The notes: a model not told the origin generated them from the sequence alone. Shown: positions 18,175 through 26,885, counted from the first letter of the stretch. The stretch is 64,000 bases of DNA from JAFGPL01 sp963781805 (GCA_963781805.1 CAWAHF010000004.1:124001-188000); one strand, 5' to 3'. Numbers and translations: made by a program.

Positions 18175-19014
18175 ATGATTAAAAAAATACTTATTATAAT
18201 CTGGATATTTATTCGTGTTAATTTAATAGCAATTGGCCAGGATTCAACAATATTTAAATCGAAACATATAATAGACGTTTATTCAGGATATAGTAAACAC
18301 ATAATTAAAGATGACATTATATCCCCGTTAAAATACAAAGGTTCAAAAATGCCAATAGGATTAGGGTACACTTATATAAGACACAAAAGTATACAGAATT
18401 TATCTTTGTTCTATAATAAGTTAATACTTAAATCTTCAATTTCAAACAGTTCGTTTTCTCCATATACAAATAATCTCAATGCTTTGATAGGATATTCATA
18501 TAACAGAAAAGTATATACTATTTCAAAAATTAATACAGATTTCTATTTAGGAGGAAAATTAAATTGGGAAATCAGTTACAGAGAACATTTTTATGATAAA
18601 TATTATAATGAAATTAGTGGTGAACAGATAACCAATATCGGACTTCATTTATTCATTTTAAAAAGCTTTCTAAGTTCTGACGATAAAATATATGTAGCGT
18701 TTAACGTACCTGTTTTAGCATATACTGCTTTTAATAACAGGTATAACGCTGTTGTTGGGGAGGCAACTGATAATTTAAACAATGATAAAAATATTTACTG
18801 GCAACTAATTAAAAACGGGCAATTCATTACACTAAATAACTTTCAGGAATTTCAAAGTATGCTTAGTTACACAAAATTTGTATCGAAAAATATTGGGTTT
18901 TTATTTAAGTATCAATTGCACTTCTACAATTTAGTACAATACAAGGATACCCTTTATGCCCGTCATTTAAATAACCAATTCAATATTGGTTTAATCATTA
19001 AAATTGAAAAATAA
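18175..19014 (+). CDS. Secreted/outer-membrane-like hypothetical protein (cassette 6)
   Basis: 279 residues with a signal peptide (IIWIFIRVNLIAIGQ) and many Tyr/Asn-rich alternating strands, such as LGYTYIRHKSIQNLSLFYN and LNALIGYSYNRKVYTI, which suggest a beta-barrel or porin-like outer-membrane protein. The family is not recognised. Its stop is immediately followed by the ATG of the S41 peptidase gene, so the two form an operon. Confidence 0.6.
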   Translation: MIKKILIIIWIFIRVNLIAIGQDSTIFKSKHIIDVYSGYSKHIIKDDIISPLKYKGSKMPIGLGYTYIRHKSIQNLSLFYNKLILKSSISNSSFSPYTNNLNALIGYSYNRKVYTISKINTDFYLGGKLNWEISYREHFYDKYYNEISGEQITNIGLHLFILKSFLSSDDKIYVAFNVPVLAYTAFNNRYNAVVGEATDNLNNDKNIYWQLIKNGQFITLNNFQEFQSMLSYTKFVSKNIGFLFKYQLHFYNLVQYKDTLYARHLNNQFNIGLIIKIEK

Positions 19015-20043
19015 ATGAAATTAAAATACATTATATTATTATTCGTTCTAACAAGTTGTGAAAAAATCTTTTTTAAAGATGACCCTGTAAATAACGCAGT
19101 TAACAATTTCGAGATTTTTTGGAATGATTTTGATAAATACTATTCCCAGTTTCAAATTAGACAGATAAACTGGGATTCTATTTATATTAAATATAGGCCT
19201 GAGATATCTGAAAATAGTTCTGAACAGCAATTATATTCGGTATTGTCGAAGATAGTTACAGGAATAAATGATATGCATGTCAGCCTTTTTACACCTTTAG
19301 GAAATGCAACATGGAAAAATCCATATCCCGCCAACTATCCAAGCTCATTTTTAATCGCAAAAAATTTAAAATTAAATCCGATATATCTTAACTCTGCTAT
19401 AGGTTATGAAAAATTCCGAAATCATAATATAGGATATATTCAAATTTTAACTTTTATGACACAAGGAAATGCTTCTAATGGAACAGATCCCAGATTTAAT
19501 AAAATTGATATTATTTTAGATCAATTCAAAGAATTGGACGGTATTATAATTGATGTTCGAATGAACGGTGGTGGTAATAGTTCTTATGGTGATTTAATTG
19601 CAAGTAGATTTGCTGATGAAAAAAGGTTGTATTCTCGTCATCGCTACAAAAATGGTCCGGGAAATAATGATTTTTCGGAATGGAAAAATTGGTATATTGA
19701 ACCAGATGGAAAATTACAGTTTACTAAACCTGTTGTTGTCTTAACAAGCAGAAAGACTTCTAGTTCTGCTGAAGATTTTGTAATGGCTATGCAAGTATTT
19801 CCTCATGTAACTATCATTGGAGATACCACAGGAGGGGGTACAGGTAGTCCAATTCGTCGTGAACTGCGTAATGGATGGAATTACAGATTATCAACATCAT
19901 ATGCAATGAATACAGATAATATTATCGTTGATGGTCAAGGCATTCCTCCTGATATCACTGTATTAACATCCGTAATTGATTCGATTAATGGTATTGATCG
20001 AATATGTGAAAAAGGGATAGAAATAATCGAACAGAAACAATAA
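19015..20043 (+). CDS. S41-family C-terminal processing peptidase, lipoprotein (cassette 6)
   Basis: 342 residues. The N-terminus MKLKYIILLFVLTSCEK is a lipoprotein signal. An N-terminal helical part (LYSVLSKIVTGINDMHVSLFTP) matches the S41 tricorn-like start. The catalytic core has GYIQILTF, LDGIIIDVRMNGGGNSSYG, then VVLTSRKTSSSAEDFVMAMQ with the nucleophile Ser, and GDTTGGGTGSPI. It probably cleaves exported proteins at the cell surface. It is joined without spacing to the preceding barrel-like protein gene, which may be its partner or substrate. Confidence 0.85.
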   Translation: MKLKYIILLFVLTSCEKIFFKDDPVNNAVNNFEIFWNDFDKYYSQFQIRQINWDSIYIKYRPEISENSSEQQLYSVLSKIVTGINDMHVSLFTPLGNATWKNPYPANYPSSFLIAKNLKLNPIYLNSAIGYEKFRNHNIGYIQILTFMTQGNASNGTDPRFNKIDIILDQFKELDGIIIDVRMNGGGNSSYGDLIASRFADEKRLYSRHRYKNGPGNNDFSEWKNWYIEPDGKLQFTKPVVVLTSRKTSSSAEDFVMAMQVFPHVTIIGDTTGGGTGSPIRRELRNGWNYRLSTSYAMNTDNIIVDGQGIPPDITVLTSVIDSINGIDRICEKGIEIIEQKQ

Positions 20044-20051
20044 TTACTGGG

Positions 20052-20165
20052 CATCACAGCCGGAATAGTGCATATGCTGTGCCACGTGTGATAGGAACGC
20101 AAACCACTATTTCTTATCTTTCATGGCAAAAACAGTACGATGCAACGCCACTAAAAGCGTCCGCT
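20052..20165 (+). repeat. Eroded attC-like site after cassette 6
   Basis: The stretch is clearly related to site 4: CAGCCGGAATAGTGCATATGC, GATAGGAACGCAAACCAC and TTTCATGGCAAAAACAG recur, but the right core GTT is gone. The following bases to 20298 contain no gene, and the apparent small frame at 20123 is an accident of this repeat. Confidence 0.7.
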
Positions 20166-20298
20166 TGTGCTTGCATACAAATTCATCTTCGGAAACACTG
20201 TATCATTGTTGCCAAAAACTCTGTATTTTAAATTGCCATTTTCTCTGTATTGTTATTTACCGATTAGAAGGTATTGTATCCTGTCATTGTCATTTCAC

Positions 20299-20525
20299 GA
20301 TTTTTTGTAAATTGCTTACTGGTTGGAATAACCAGATGAACACAATAATCTTTCTAAAATCGGCGATACAGGCAGATATAAACACCGGAGTATTTGTGGT
20401 ACAAGACGAAAAATAAACACTGTATGGAGTTCGTAAAAATCCATGACCCTTTACAACAAAACAATAACTAAAGCTATATGCGAAATAGATGTACTTTAAG
20501 AGAAAAAGGTAGGTATATTTGGATG
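20299..20525 (+). repeat. R1 element, copy b
   Basis: A 227-bp non-coding repeat beginning GATTTTTTGTAAATTGC and ending GTATATTTGGATG. It is closely similar to copies at 23661 and 24632 and shares its right end with 11168-11251. The right end forms the boundary of cassette 7. Confidence 0.85.
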
Positions 20526-20594
20526 TGTGCAAGCTAAAATAACATCTTCGAAGACATAATCTGATTATTAAGATAAAATCTGATTAAATTTTAG

Positions 20595-20602
20595 TAAATT
20601 TG
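20595..20602 (+). promoter_or_regulatory. Probable -7 box of the VapBC cassette
   Basis: TAAATTTG fits the Bacteroidota TAnnTTTG -7 consensus and lies 20 bp before the antitoxin ATG at 20622. No clear -33 TTTG is seen at the expected distance. Confidence 0.45.
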
Positions 20603-20621
20603 AGAATTAAAGAATAAAATT

Positions 20622-20831
20622 ATGACTGATATTCAATTATATACCAAATTATCCGGATTACCTTCAAATTTAAAATCTGAAGTAGCAGATTTTATTGATT
20701 TTTTAAAATACAAATCAAAAAAGCATGATAATAAAAATACAAAAAGATTATCGGGTAAGGCTAAAGGATTAATAAAAATGAAAGATAACTTTGATGAGCC
20801 AATTGAAGGATTTAACGATTATCTAAAATGA
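20622..20831 (+). CDS. DUF2281-type antitoxin (VapB-like, cassette 7)
   Basis: 69 residues. LYTKLSGLPSNLKSEVADFIDFLKYK followed by a basic, disordered middle and GFNDYLK is the usual form of DUF2281 antitoxins that precede VapC toxins. It overlaps the toxin start by 4 bp (ATGA), which implies translational coupling. Cassette 7 thus carries its own promoter and toxin-antitoxin pair. Confidence 0.85.
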   Translation: MTDIQLYTKLSGLPSNLKSEVADFIDFLKYKSKKHDNKNTKRLSGKAKGLIKMKDNFDEPIEGFNDYLK

Positions 20832-21217
20832 ATTTATTAATTGATACACATGCATTAATATGGTTCATTACCGACAATGACAAATTACCACTTAAGACTA
20901 AACAGATAATTGAAAACAAAGAAAATAACTGTTTTGTTAGTATAGCAACCTATTGGGAGATAGGTATAAAAAATTCGATTGGTAGACTTGATTTTAAATC
21001 TGATTTGGTGACGATTTTCCAAATAATTGAGGAAACTGGTTTTGAAACCTTACCTATAACAACAAACCAAATATTGAGAAATGCTAATTTGGAGTTCCAT
21101 CATCAGGATCCTTTTGACAGAATTATTATTGCACAATCTTTGACAGAAAAAATGACAATTATAACAAAGGATAGTCAATTTGAGAATTATAATGTTCCGA
21201 TAATTTGGAAAAAATAG
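20828..21217 (+). CDS. vapC: VapC-like PIN-domain ribonuclease toxin (cassette 7)
   Basis: 129 residues of PIN fold with all acidic positions: LLIDTHALIWF, ATYWEIGIKNSIG, HHQDPFDRIIIAQSL and ITKDSQFENY. VapC toxins cleave tRNA or rRNA and are held inactive by the upstream antitoxin. The stop is 2 bp before the cassette's attC. Confidence 0.92.
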   Translation: MNLLIDTHALIWFITDNDKLPLKTKQIIENKENNCFVSIATYWEIGIKNSIGRLDFKSDLVTIFQIIEETGFETLPITTNQILRNANLEFHHQDPFDRIIIAQSLTEKMTIITKDSQFENYNVPIIWKK

Positions 21218-21218
21218 C

Positions 21219-21357
21219 CAGCACACTACATGACAATATAGCAAATTGGGGCTTTATAGGTTAAGTCAGCTTATCTTTTCCGAATAAGCATTATTCACAA
21301 CTGACAATTTTGTTCTTTGAAATCCCCAACTTGCCATATTGCAAAACCGTTGGAGGC
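21219..21357 (+). repeat. attC-like site of cassette 7
   Basis: Left arm CAGCACAC at 21219 pairs with the cassette start GTGTGC (20525). Stem ATATAGCAAATTGGGG / CCCCAACTTGCCATAT. Right core GTTGGAGGC at 21349. Confidence 0.85.
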
Positions 21358-21365
21358 AATACTGC

Positions 21366-22718
21366 ATGACAAAGATTGAACATAAAGGAAAATGGAGATT
21401 ACCACAATCAGATGAGTGGTTTGATGGTACGCTAAGTTTTGATCCAGATATTGGGGCTCGATTAGAAATTTTTGGGACATTCAATACTTTTTTCCTAGAT
21501 AGATCCAGTAAAGAAATAATTTTAGGTAAAACTACTGCGGGTGATATTACCTTAATTGATAATTGGTATCGTAATACAAAGACAATCCATAATGGTATCA
21601 CGATCGGAACATATGAACCAATATTCATAATAATTGGTCATCACTTTGAGAAAACAGAAGATATTAGTTTCAGGAAAGTGATTTTTAGGGCATTTAATTT
21701 GTTTCAATGGTTAGATAAAGCAGGTTTAAATTTCAGTTCTGATTATTCGGTTGGTAGTTACAATGTTTCATTCAATCGCCCAGATTCAATTAATTTTGAC
21801 TTAAATGAATTATCAAGAGGAGAAATTTCTTTTGAGAGTCCAACTAATAGTAGCGATTTCTATAATAAAATTGAATTAAGTGAACAAGCCTATATTGTCT
21901 TGTCATATACAGAAAAGACCCATTATAAAACGATACTTAAGGATATTAGAGTTCTCATTGGCTTTATTACTTTTTGTACTTTTGAACAAAGTTATGCACT
22001 GGATATTACATTTAAAGATGAAAACTTTACTGAAGAAATTCAAAAATTTAAGAGTGAAAAGAACATCAAATGCTTTTTTCAAAACAATAGTTATGACTCA
22101 AAATATAAATTAAGACGGAAACATGAGCATTTGGTGAAATATAAAGACATACAAGAAAAATTTCCTGAACTCATCTAGAGATGGTTTGAATTATATATTG
22201 ATCTTGAACCTGTATTTGCTCTAATGTTATATAAGTTCCGTAATAAACTCAAATTCTCTACTGATTTATTTATGGATAATGTTCGAGCACTCGAAAGTTA
22301 TCATAGATATACTCATAATAATACGCGGATACCTGAAGAAGAATACAATCTTAAAATCAAAAAAATACTCGACACTGTAAATCTTGATCAAAAAGATATT
22401 GAATGGTTATCTCAAAAACTGAAATATGGTAATGAACCTAGTTTAAACATGCGACTTAAAGAACTAATAAAGGAAAACCAGAATTCTTATATCAAGGAAA
22501 AACTTAAAACATATAAAAATTTCTGTCAAGCAGTTGCTGATAATCGTAATTTTTACACTCATTATGATAAAGAACTAGAAAAAAAAGCTTTAAGAGGCGG
22601 AGAGTTATTTGATATTAATCAGAAAGTTGAAGGGATATTATACTCTTGTATATTTAAAGAATTAGGATTCGATAATACAGCGTTCGAAAAAGGATTAAAA
22701 TATCATTTGGACAAATAA
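21366..22718 (+). pseudogene. apeA: ApeA-like HEPN defence protein interrupted by an in-frame TAG (cassette 8)
   Basis: One reading frame of 451 codons runs from ATG at 21366 to TAA at 22718, broken only by TAG at 22176-22178 (ELI-stop-RWFELY). The N-terminal part resembles the ApeA N-terminal domain (GKWRLPQSDEWFDGTLSFDP, FGTFNTFFLDRSSKEIILG). The C-terminal part has the HEPN signature RNFYTHYDKE, an Rx4-6H RNase motif. ApeA proteins are predicted anti-phage ribonucleases. No other damage is visible, so it is either a fresh nonsense mutant or is expressed by readthrough. A start at 21339 would lie inside the attC and is rejected. Confidence 0.75.
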
Positions 22719-22720
22719 AG

Positions 22721-22863
22721 GGCAGTTGAATATGCGGTTATAAAACATTGCGCGAATAGTGCTATATTTAAACGAAATAACATTTAATCAACGGCTTAGC
22801 GGGCTGATAAGTTTGTGTTTCAAAATGCGCAACGATTTTATACCGCCGGAACGTTGTTGTGCC
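22721..22863 (+). repeat. attC-like site of cassette 8
   Basis: Stem GCGGTTATAAAACATTGCGC / GCGCAACGATTTTATACCGC. Loop GCTGATAAGTTTGTG. The left arm (GGCAGTTGAAT) fits its cassette start GTTGGAGGC only poorly. Right core GTTGTTGTGCC at 22853. Confidence 0.8.
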
Positions 22864-22961
22864 ATAAAATGAGATGAGTAACCTAATTAATTTCAGTAGT
22901 AAATTTCAAATGAAAGGTGATAATATACAGGTTATTAACTTGATATAAGCAAATTTCACTA

Positions 22962-23513
22962 TTGGACAAAATAATAAAAAGTTATGATATAAATAAAGTA
23001 TTAATTGGATTAATGTTATTTATGATACCTTTTGTTGTTAAAGGGCAAAAAGATGAGAATATCGAACTAAAAATTAACGCTTATAATGCTGTAGTGAATT
23101 CTGATACTGGTTCAGTAAGTATTAAACTTGAGATAATTAATAAGGGGAATGAAAGGATAAACATATATTGTTGGAAAGGTATTACAATTACTCAGGCAAT
23201 AAATTCAATTCTAAATTTTGTGATTTTTAATGACAACGATACTTTAGTTTATAATTACGTTGGTCCGCAAGTTAAATTACCATATGAGAATGATTTTACA
23301 GTAATTAAGCCTGATTCTACTTTTGTTGAGATAATAGATTTGAATAAATATTATATTTTAAAAACAGATAAGGATAATAGCCGGAATTGGAAGAAAGGAA
23401 TTTATGATATTACATGTATCTATGAGTATAAGCATAACAAAAAATTTAAATATGGTAGTGGATTATGGGAAGCTAGATTAGTTTCTAATAAGATAAGACT
23501 TGAAGTTGAATAA
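22962..23513 (+). CDS. Secreted hypothetical protein (cassette 9)
   Basis: 183 residues if translated from the TTG at 22962, which gives a signal peptide (VLIGLMLFMIPFVVKGQ). A start inside that segment is possible. The mature part is beta-rich with SVSIKLEIINKGNERINIYCWKG and YDITCIYEYKHNKKFKYG, like an immunoglobulin-fold periplasmic protein. The family is not recognised. Sole gene of the cassette. Confidence 0.55.
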   Translation: MDKIIKSYDINKVLIGLMLFMIPFVVKGQKDENIELKINAYNAVVNSDTGSVSIKLEIINKGNERINIYCWKGITITQAINSILNFVIFNDNDTLVYNYVGPQVKLPYENDFTVIKPDSTFVEIIDLNKYYILKTDKDNSRNWKKGIYDITCIYEYKHNKKFKYGSGLWEARLVSNKIRLEVE

Positions 23514-23518
23514 TAACA

Positions 23519-23660
23519 CTGCACAATACATAGGACTTTAAGCGGCACGAAGTGCCAGGCGAGAAGTTCCGGTTGAACTAAATTCCGGAATCGGGGTATG
23601 CAGTTATCAAGGTATTTTTTTGAGTGAGTTTATACAATTAAGCAGGTTGAAAAAAGGCAG
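23519..23660 (+). repeat. Eroded attC left half of cassette 9
   Basis: GCACAATA at 23521 corresponds to the complement (GGCACAACA) of the cassette start GTTGTTGTGCC. The rest is partly palindromic (GCGGCACGAAGTGCC), but no normal right arm follows. The R1 element takes its place. Confidence 0.55.
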
Positions 23661-23888
23661 GATTTTTTGTAAATTGCTTACTGGTTGGAATAACCGGAAG
23701 AACACAAAAACCAGCCTGAAATTTGGCGATGCAGGCAGATAAAAACACAGGAGTATTTGTGGTACAAGACGAAAAATAGAAACGGAATGGAGGTCGTAAA
23801 AATCTATGACCGTTTACAACAAAACAATAACTAAAGCTATATGCGAAATAGATGTACTTTAAGAAAAAAAGGTAAGTATATTTGGATG
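23661..23888 (+). repeat. R1 element, copy c
   Basis: A 228-bp copy starting GATTTTTTGTAAATTGC and ending GTATATTTGGATG. Its final G is the boundary of cassette 10 (GTGGTTC). It differs from copy b by scattered substitutions. Confidence 0.85.
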
Positions 23889-23946
23889 TGGTTCATGGTG
23901 AGAGACAGACTGTAAAGGTTGATTTTAAGTTCAGATTGAGATTTTG

Positions 23947-23954
23947 TAAATTTG
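23947..23954 (+). promoter_or_regulatory. Probable -7 box of the DUF4160/DUF2442 cassette
   Basis: TAAATTTG at 30 bp before the ATG at 23984 fits the Bacteroidota -7 consensus. It stands in the same context as the box of the VapBC cassette. Confidence 0.45.
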
Positions 23955-23983
23955 TAATAGTTAAAAATTAACAAGAGTGGATA

Positions 23984-24289
23984 ATGCCAAAGATATTTGA
24001 ATATTTAGGGATTCTTATTTTCTTCTACTCGAATGAGCACGAACCGATTCATGTTCATGCAAAAAAAGGAGAGTTTGAAAGTAAAGCGGAATTCTATATT
24101 ATAAATGGCGAGGTTTCGGAGATAAAGATTACAAATATTTCAGGAACACGACCACTAAAAGGAAAAGACCTTAAAGATTTCGAGGTTTTTCTTGAGAAAT
24201 ACGCAGACAAAATCGTAGAGAAATGGATTAGCTATTTTGTTTATCATAAGGATGTTGAATTTGAGAAAATTACAAAAAGACTAAAATGA
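23984..24289 (+). CDS. DUF4160 protein, putative toxin-antitoxin partner (cassette 10)
   Basis: 101 residues. MPKIFEYLGILIFFYSNEHEPIHVHAKKGE is the typical DUF4160 opening (F-x-N-EHxPPHVHV-like). The C-terminal half is helical (FEVFLEKYADKIVEKW). DUF4160 genes are habitually followed by DUF2442 genes, as here with a 4-bp ATGA overlap. The pair is considered toxin-antitoxin-like, but which protein is toxic is not known. Confidence 0.88.
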   Translation: MPKIFEYLGILIFFYSNEHEPIHVHAKKGEFESKAEFYIINGEVSEIKITNISGTRPLKGKDLKDFEVFLEKYADKIVEKWISYFVYHKDVEFEKITKRLK

Positions 24290-24576
24290 GAATAATTGTT
24301 GACTATAAGGATTCAGAACCTGGATTTAACCAGTTGAAAATTGATACTGCAGAATATTTGTCGGATTATGTAATTCGGATAAAGTTTAGTGATGGAAACG
24401 AGAGACTTGTTGATTTTAAACTATTTTTATCAAAATCTCTTCATCCTTCAATTAAGAAATATTTAGATGAAAAAAAGTTCTCGAATTTTTCATTGACTGA
24501 TGGAAATTTAAACTGGAACGATTACGACTTGATTTTTCCTCTTTCTGATTTATATAATGGAAAGATAGGATCATAA
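24286..24576 (+). CDS. DUF2442 protein (cassette 10)
   Basis: 96 residues. DYVIRIKFSDGNERLVDFKLFLSKSLHP and FSNFSLTDGNLNWNDYDLIFPLSDLY are the DUF2442 hallmarks (LxxxDG-x-LxWxxG-like). It is translationally coupled to the DUF4160 gene. It ends a few bases before the composite attC. Confidence 0.88.
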   Translation: MRIIVDYKDSEPGFNQLKIDTAEYLSDYVIRIKFSDGNERLVDFKLFLSKSLHPSIKKYLDEKKFSNFSLTDGNLNWNDYDLIFPLSDLYNGKIGS

Positions 24577-24581
24577 ATCAC

Positions 24582-24631
24582 GAAACCACAACAATCTTCT
24601 AAGCCAAAAGCAAAAAGTAATCCTTTCGAAA
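24582..24631 (+). repeat. attC left arm of cassette 10
   Basis: GAAACCACAAC at 24582 is the complement (GAACCAC) of this cassette's start GTGGTTC at 23888. The site continues into R1 copy d, so the whole recombination site spans about 273 bp. Confidence 0.6.
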
Positions 24632-24854
24632 ATTTTTGTAAATTGCTTTCTGGTTGGCATAACCGGATGAACACAATAACCTGTCTAAAATCGGCGATGC
24701 AGGCAGATAAAAACACAGGAGTATTTGTTGCATGATGAAAAATAGAAACGGAATGGAGGTCATAAAAATCCATGACCCTTTACAACAAAACAATAGCTAA
24801 AGCTATATACCAAATATACTTACTTTTCGAGAAAAAGGGAAGTATATTTGGATG
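24632..24854 (+). repeat. R1 element, copy d
   Basis: 223 bp from ATTTTTGTAAATTGC to AGTATATTTGGATG. The terminal hairpin is CCAAATATACTTAC / GGAAGTATATTTGG. The boundary G is followed by TTAGGC, the start of cassette 11. Confidence 0.85.
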
Positions 24855-24910
24855 TTAGGCTTCATAAAAGCTGACCATCTTCAAGCAATATTGTATTCAG
24901 ATAAATTTTG

Positions 24911-24918
24911 TACTTTTG
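24911..24918 (+). promoter_or_regulatory. Probable -7 box of the HEPN/MNT cassette
   Basis: TACTTTTG lies 5 bp before the annotated GTG start and 11 bp before a downstream ATG (24929), and matches TAnnTTTG. The closeness to the GTG favours the ATG or a leaderless start. Confidence 0.4.
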
Positions 24919-24922
24919 ATAA

Positions 24923-25324
24923 GTGGAGAATGATAAGATAAATATTGAAAAAACTATAAATCATTGGATTTCAAGATCAGAACAGGATTTTGAAACGATG
25001 ATGCATTTTTATAAATCAAAAGATTATCATTGGTCTCTATTTATCGGGCATTTAGTAATAGAGAGATTGTTAAAAGACATTGTAGTAAAAAATACAAATT
25101 TACATGCTCCGTTTACACATGATTTAAGACGTTTAGCAAAATTGGCTAAGATTGAGATAAACGATGATTTTAAACGCTATCTGGATACTATTTCGACCTT
25201 TAATTTAAATGCCAGATATGATGACTACAAGCAGGATTTTTATAAAAAATGTACTTCAGATTATACTGACAAATGGATTGCAAATATTAAAGTGATAAGA
25301 GAATGGATAAAAGCGATGCTATAA
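24923..25324 (+). CDS. HEPN-domain toxin (cassette 11)
   Basis: 133 residues from GTG at 24923 (or ATG at 24929). HWSLFIGHLVIERLLKDIVVKN, APFTHDLRRLAKLA and the later RYDDYKQDFYKKCT fit the HEPN fold. The RxxxxH-type catalytic pattern appears degenerate (RYDDYK), as in the HepT/MNT class where the Rx4xY motif is normal. It overlaps the nucleotidyltransferase gene by 22 bp. Confidence 0.85.
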   Translation: MENDKINIEKTINHWISRSEQDFETMMHFYKSKDYHWSLFIGHLVIERLLKDIVVKNTNLHAPFTHDLRRLAKLAKIEINDDFKRYLDTISTFNLNARYDDYKQDFYKKCTSDYTDKWIANIKVIREWIKAML

Positions 25325-25620
25325 AGATTGCTAAGAGGTACATTGATACAATAAGTAAAAAGTATCAAATTGAGAATGCTATCCTATTTGGCTCATTTGC
25401 CACTGGTACAAACCATGATGATAGTGATATTGATTTAGCTATTATTTTTAAAAAGCTAGATGATATTGTTGAAATGCAAGTTGAATTGATGTATTTGCGT
25501 AGTGATGACGATTTATTAATAGAACCACATCCGTTTACAATATCAGATTTTAATTTAACAAACCCTATAGTTGCTGAGATTAGAAAAAATGGGATTGAGT
25601 TAATAAATTACGCAGCCTAA
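25303..25620 (+). CDS. MNT-type nucleotidyltransferase antitoxin (cassette 11)
   Basis: 105 residues. ILFGSFATGTNHDDSDIDLAIIF is the canonical nucleotidyltransferase GSxxxGxxxxxSDIDL motif. In HEPN/MNT systems the enzyme AMPylates the HEPN toxin and silences it. Its stop overlaps the attC left arm. Confidence 0.9.
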   Translation: MDKSDAIKIAKRYIDTISKKYQIENAILFGSFATGTNHDDSDIDLAIIFKKLDDIVEMQVELMYLRSDDDLLIEPHPFTISDFNLTNPIVAEIRKNGIELINYAA

Positions 25621-25752
25621 TAAGTAGCCCTATGAGCGGTCTGCAAGATCCAGCGATGAGTGCATAGCCTGTCCCGAACTTGCTTCGGGATTGTACTACA
25701 TCCCGGCCAATAAAGCACAACTTTGGTTCTATGCACTTATCGACGGTTTTAT
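25612..25752 (+). repeat. Degenerate attC-like site of cassette 11
   Basis: Left arm GCCTAAT at 25615 is the complement of the cassette start GTTAGGC. An inner stem pairs CGATGAGTGCATAG with CTATGCACTTATCG. No proper right GTT core is present. Confidence 0.65.
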
Positions 25753-25802
25753 GTGTTTTATACGGAGTATTGGGAGATAACTTTCTTTGGATTGTGAGCT
25801 TT

Positions 25803-25882
25803 TATTTTGTATTTGCCTTATTTTGGGTTAAGTAAAAGCCTAAATACTAACAGATTTTTAAAGTTTAGGCAATACAAAATCT
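25803..25882. repeat. Hairpin next to the IS91-like remnant
   Basis: ATTTTGTATTTGCC pairs with GGCAATACAAAAT, with an inner GCCTAAA / TTTAGGC pair. It lies just right of the eroded attC and left of the transposase stop. It may be an IS end structure or a terminator. No gene is seen in 25621-25920. Confidence 0.45.
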
Positions 25883-25920
25883 TCCCTCATAAAAATGAAG
25901 AATAAAAGGAAGTAGAATCA

Positions 25921-26774
25921 GTTTATTGTAAAGACGCAAGGAGCAACTGTTGCACAGGTTGACCAGGAGAGCGGATACGGGGCAGTTCCCTGACGATGCG
26001 CATTCGTCCGTTCTTGCATTTTGGACATTTTCCAATATCAAAACCCGTCAGCCGTTTTATACGCTCCAGGGTTGTTTCATCATCTTTATTATCCGATAAT
26101 TTCTTTTCAACTTTCGACACTTCGGGCACAAATTGCAGCTCCAGGTTCCGTTTTGTGGTGTGGTTGTAAATACCGAATCGTCGGATTTTCACAAACCGAT
26201 TGGGCAAAATATGCAGGCAAAACCGGTGTAAAAATTCGGCCCCGGTCAAACTCACCGGTTTTTTTTTTGCCTTGTCCCGATATTCTTTGGCAATAAAAGT
26301 TACATGGGTATCGCTCATTGCAAGAATGCGGTCGTTGCTTTTGGCCACGCGATGAGTGTACTGCCCTAAATATTGGATCACATGCTCAGCTTTAGCCATT
26401 GAAGGTTCACAATGCGCCACCCATGGCTTTTTATATGCCGCCTGGATACAAGAATCAAACTCGGAGAGTATATCCCGTTTTTGCAAAGCACGCTCCAAAC
26501 TATCCAAAAACTTACCTTTAAAAGCATCGCTCAATTGAAAGATTGAATAGAGATATTTCTGCTGTTTCCCAATGTGTTTCCATTTGCCTTTTAGGCTATA
26601 TCCGGCAGCAGGAACCAGGCAATGGATATGTGGATGCAGGCAGATATTTTGCCCCCAGGAATGGAGCACACAGACCGCGCCTGTTTCAACACCATAGTGA
26701 GCATATCCAAAACTGTGGAGCGTTCGCCAAACGGCTGAAAACAGTACTTTGTAGTACAATAATGTATATAGCAA
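25921..26774 (-). pseudogene. IS91-family (Y1/HUH) transposase, 5'-truncated
   Basis: The 283 remaining residues include the HUH motif region (CLHPHIHCLVPAAGYS) and the catalytic Tyr region (VIQYLGQYTHRVAKSN), plus a C-terminal zinc-binding segment (IGKCPKCKNGRM). IS91-type enzymes usually have about 100 more N-terminal residues, including a Cys-rich zinc motif, which are missing here. The 5' end stops at cassette attC sequence, so the element was cut, probably on insertion or by later recombination. It is the only minus-strand gene inside the array. Confidence 0.85.
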
Positions 26775-26885
26775 ATAGGCGTGACAGTAATATATTAAAC
26801 GGTTGCATCCCGCTCCAACTTAATCTTGGTTTGATAGGTTTGAAGTACGCAATCGCCTACTTTGCATATACTCAAAGTTGTGCGC
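26755..26885 (+). repeat. attC-like site with its left arm abutting the IS91 remnant
   Basis: TGTATATAGCAAATAGGCG pairs with CGCCTACTTTGCATATAC. Loop GTTTGATAGGTTTG. Right core GTTGTGCGC at 26877. The left core is disturbed (GTACAATA) where the transposase remnant begins. Confidence 0.75.

Noticed and set aside
20123..20416. 97-codon plus-strand frame
   Set aside because: It runs through an eroded attC and into repeat R1, and lacks protein-family features.
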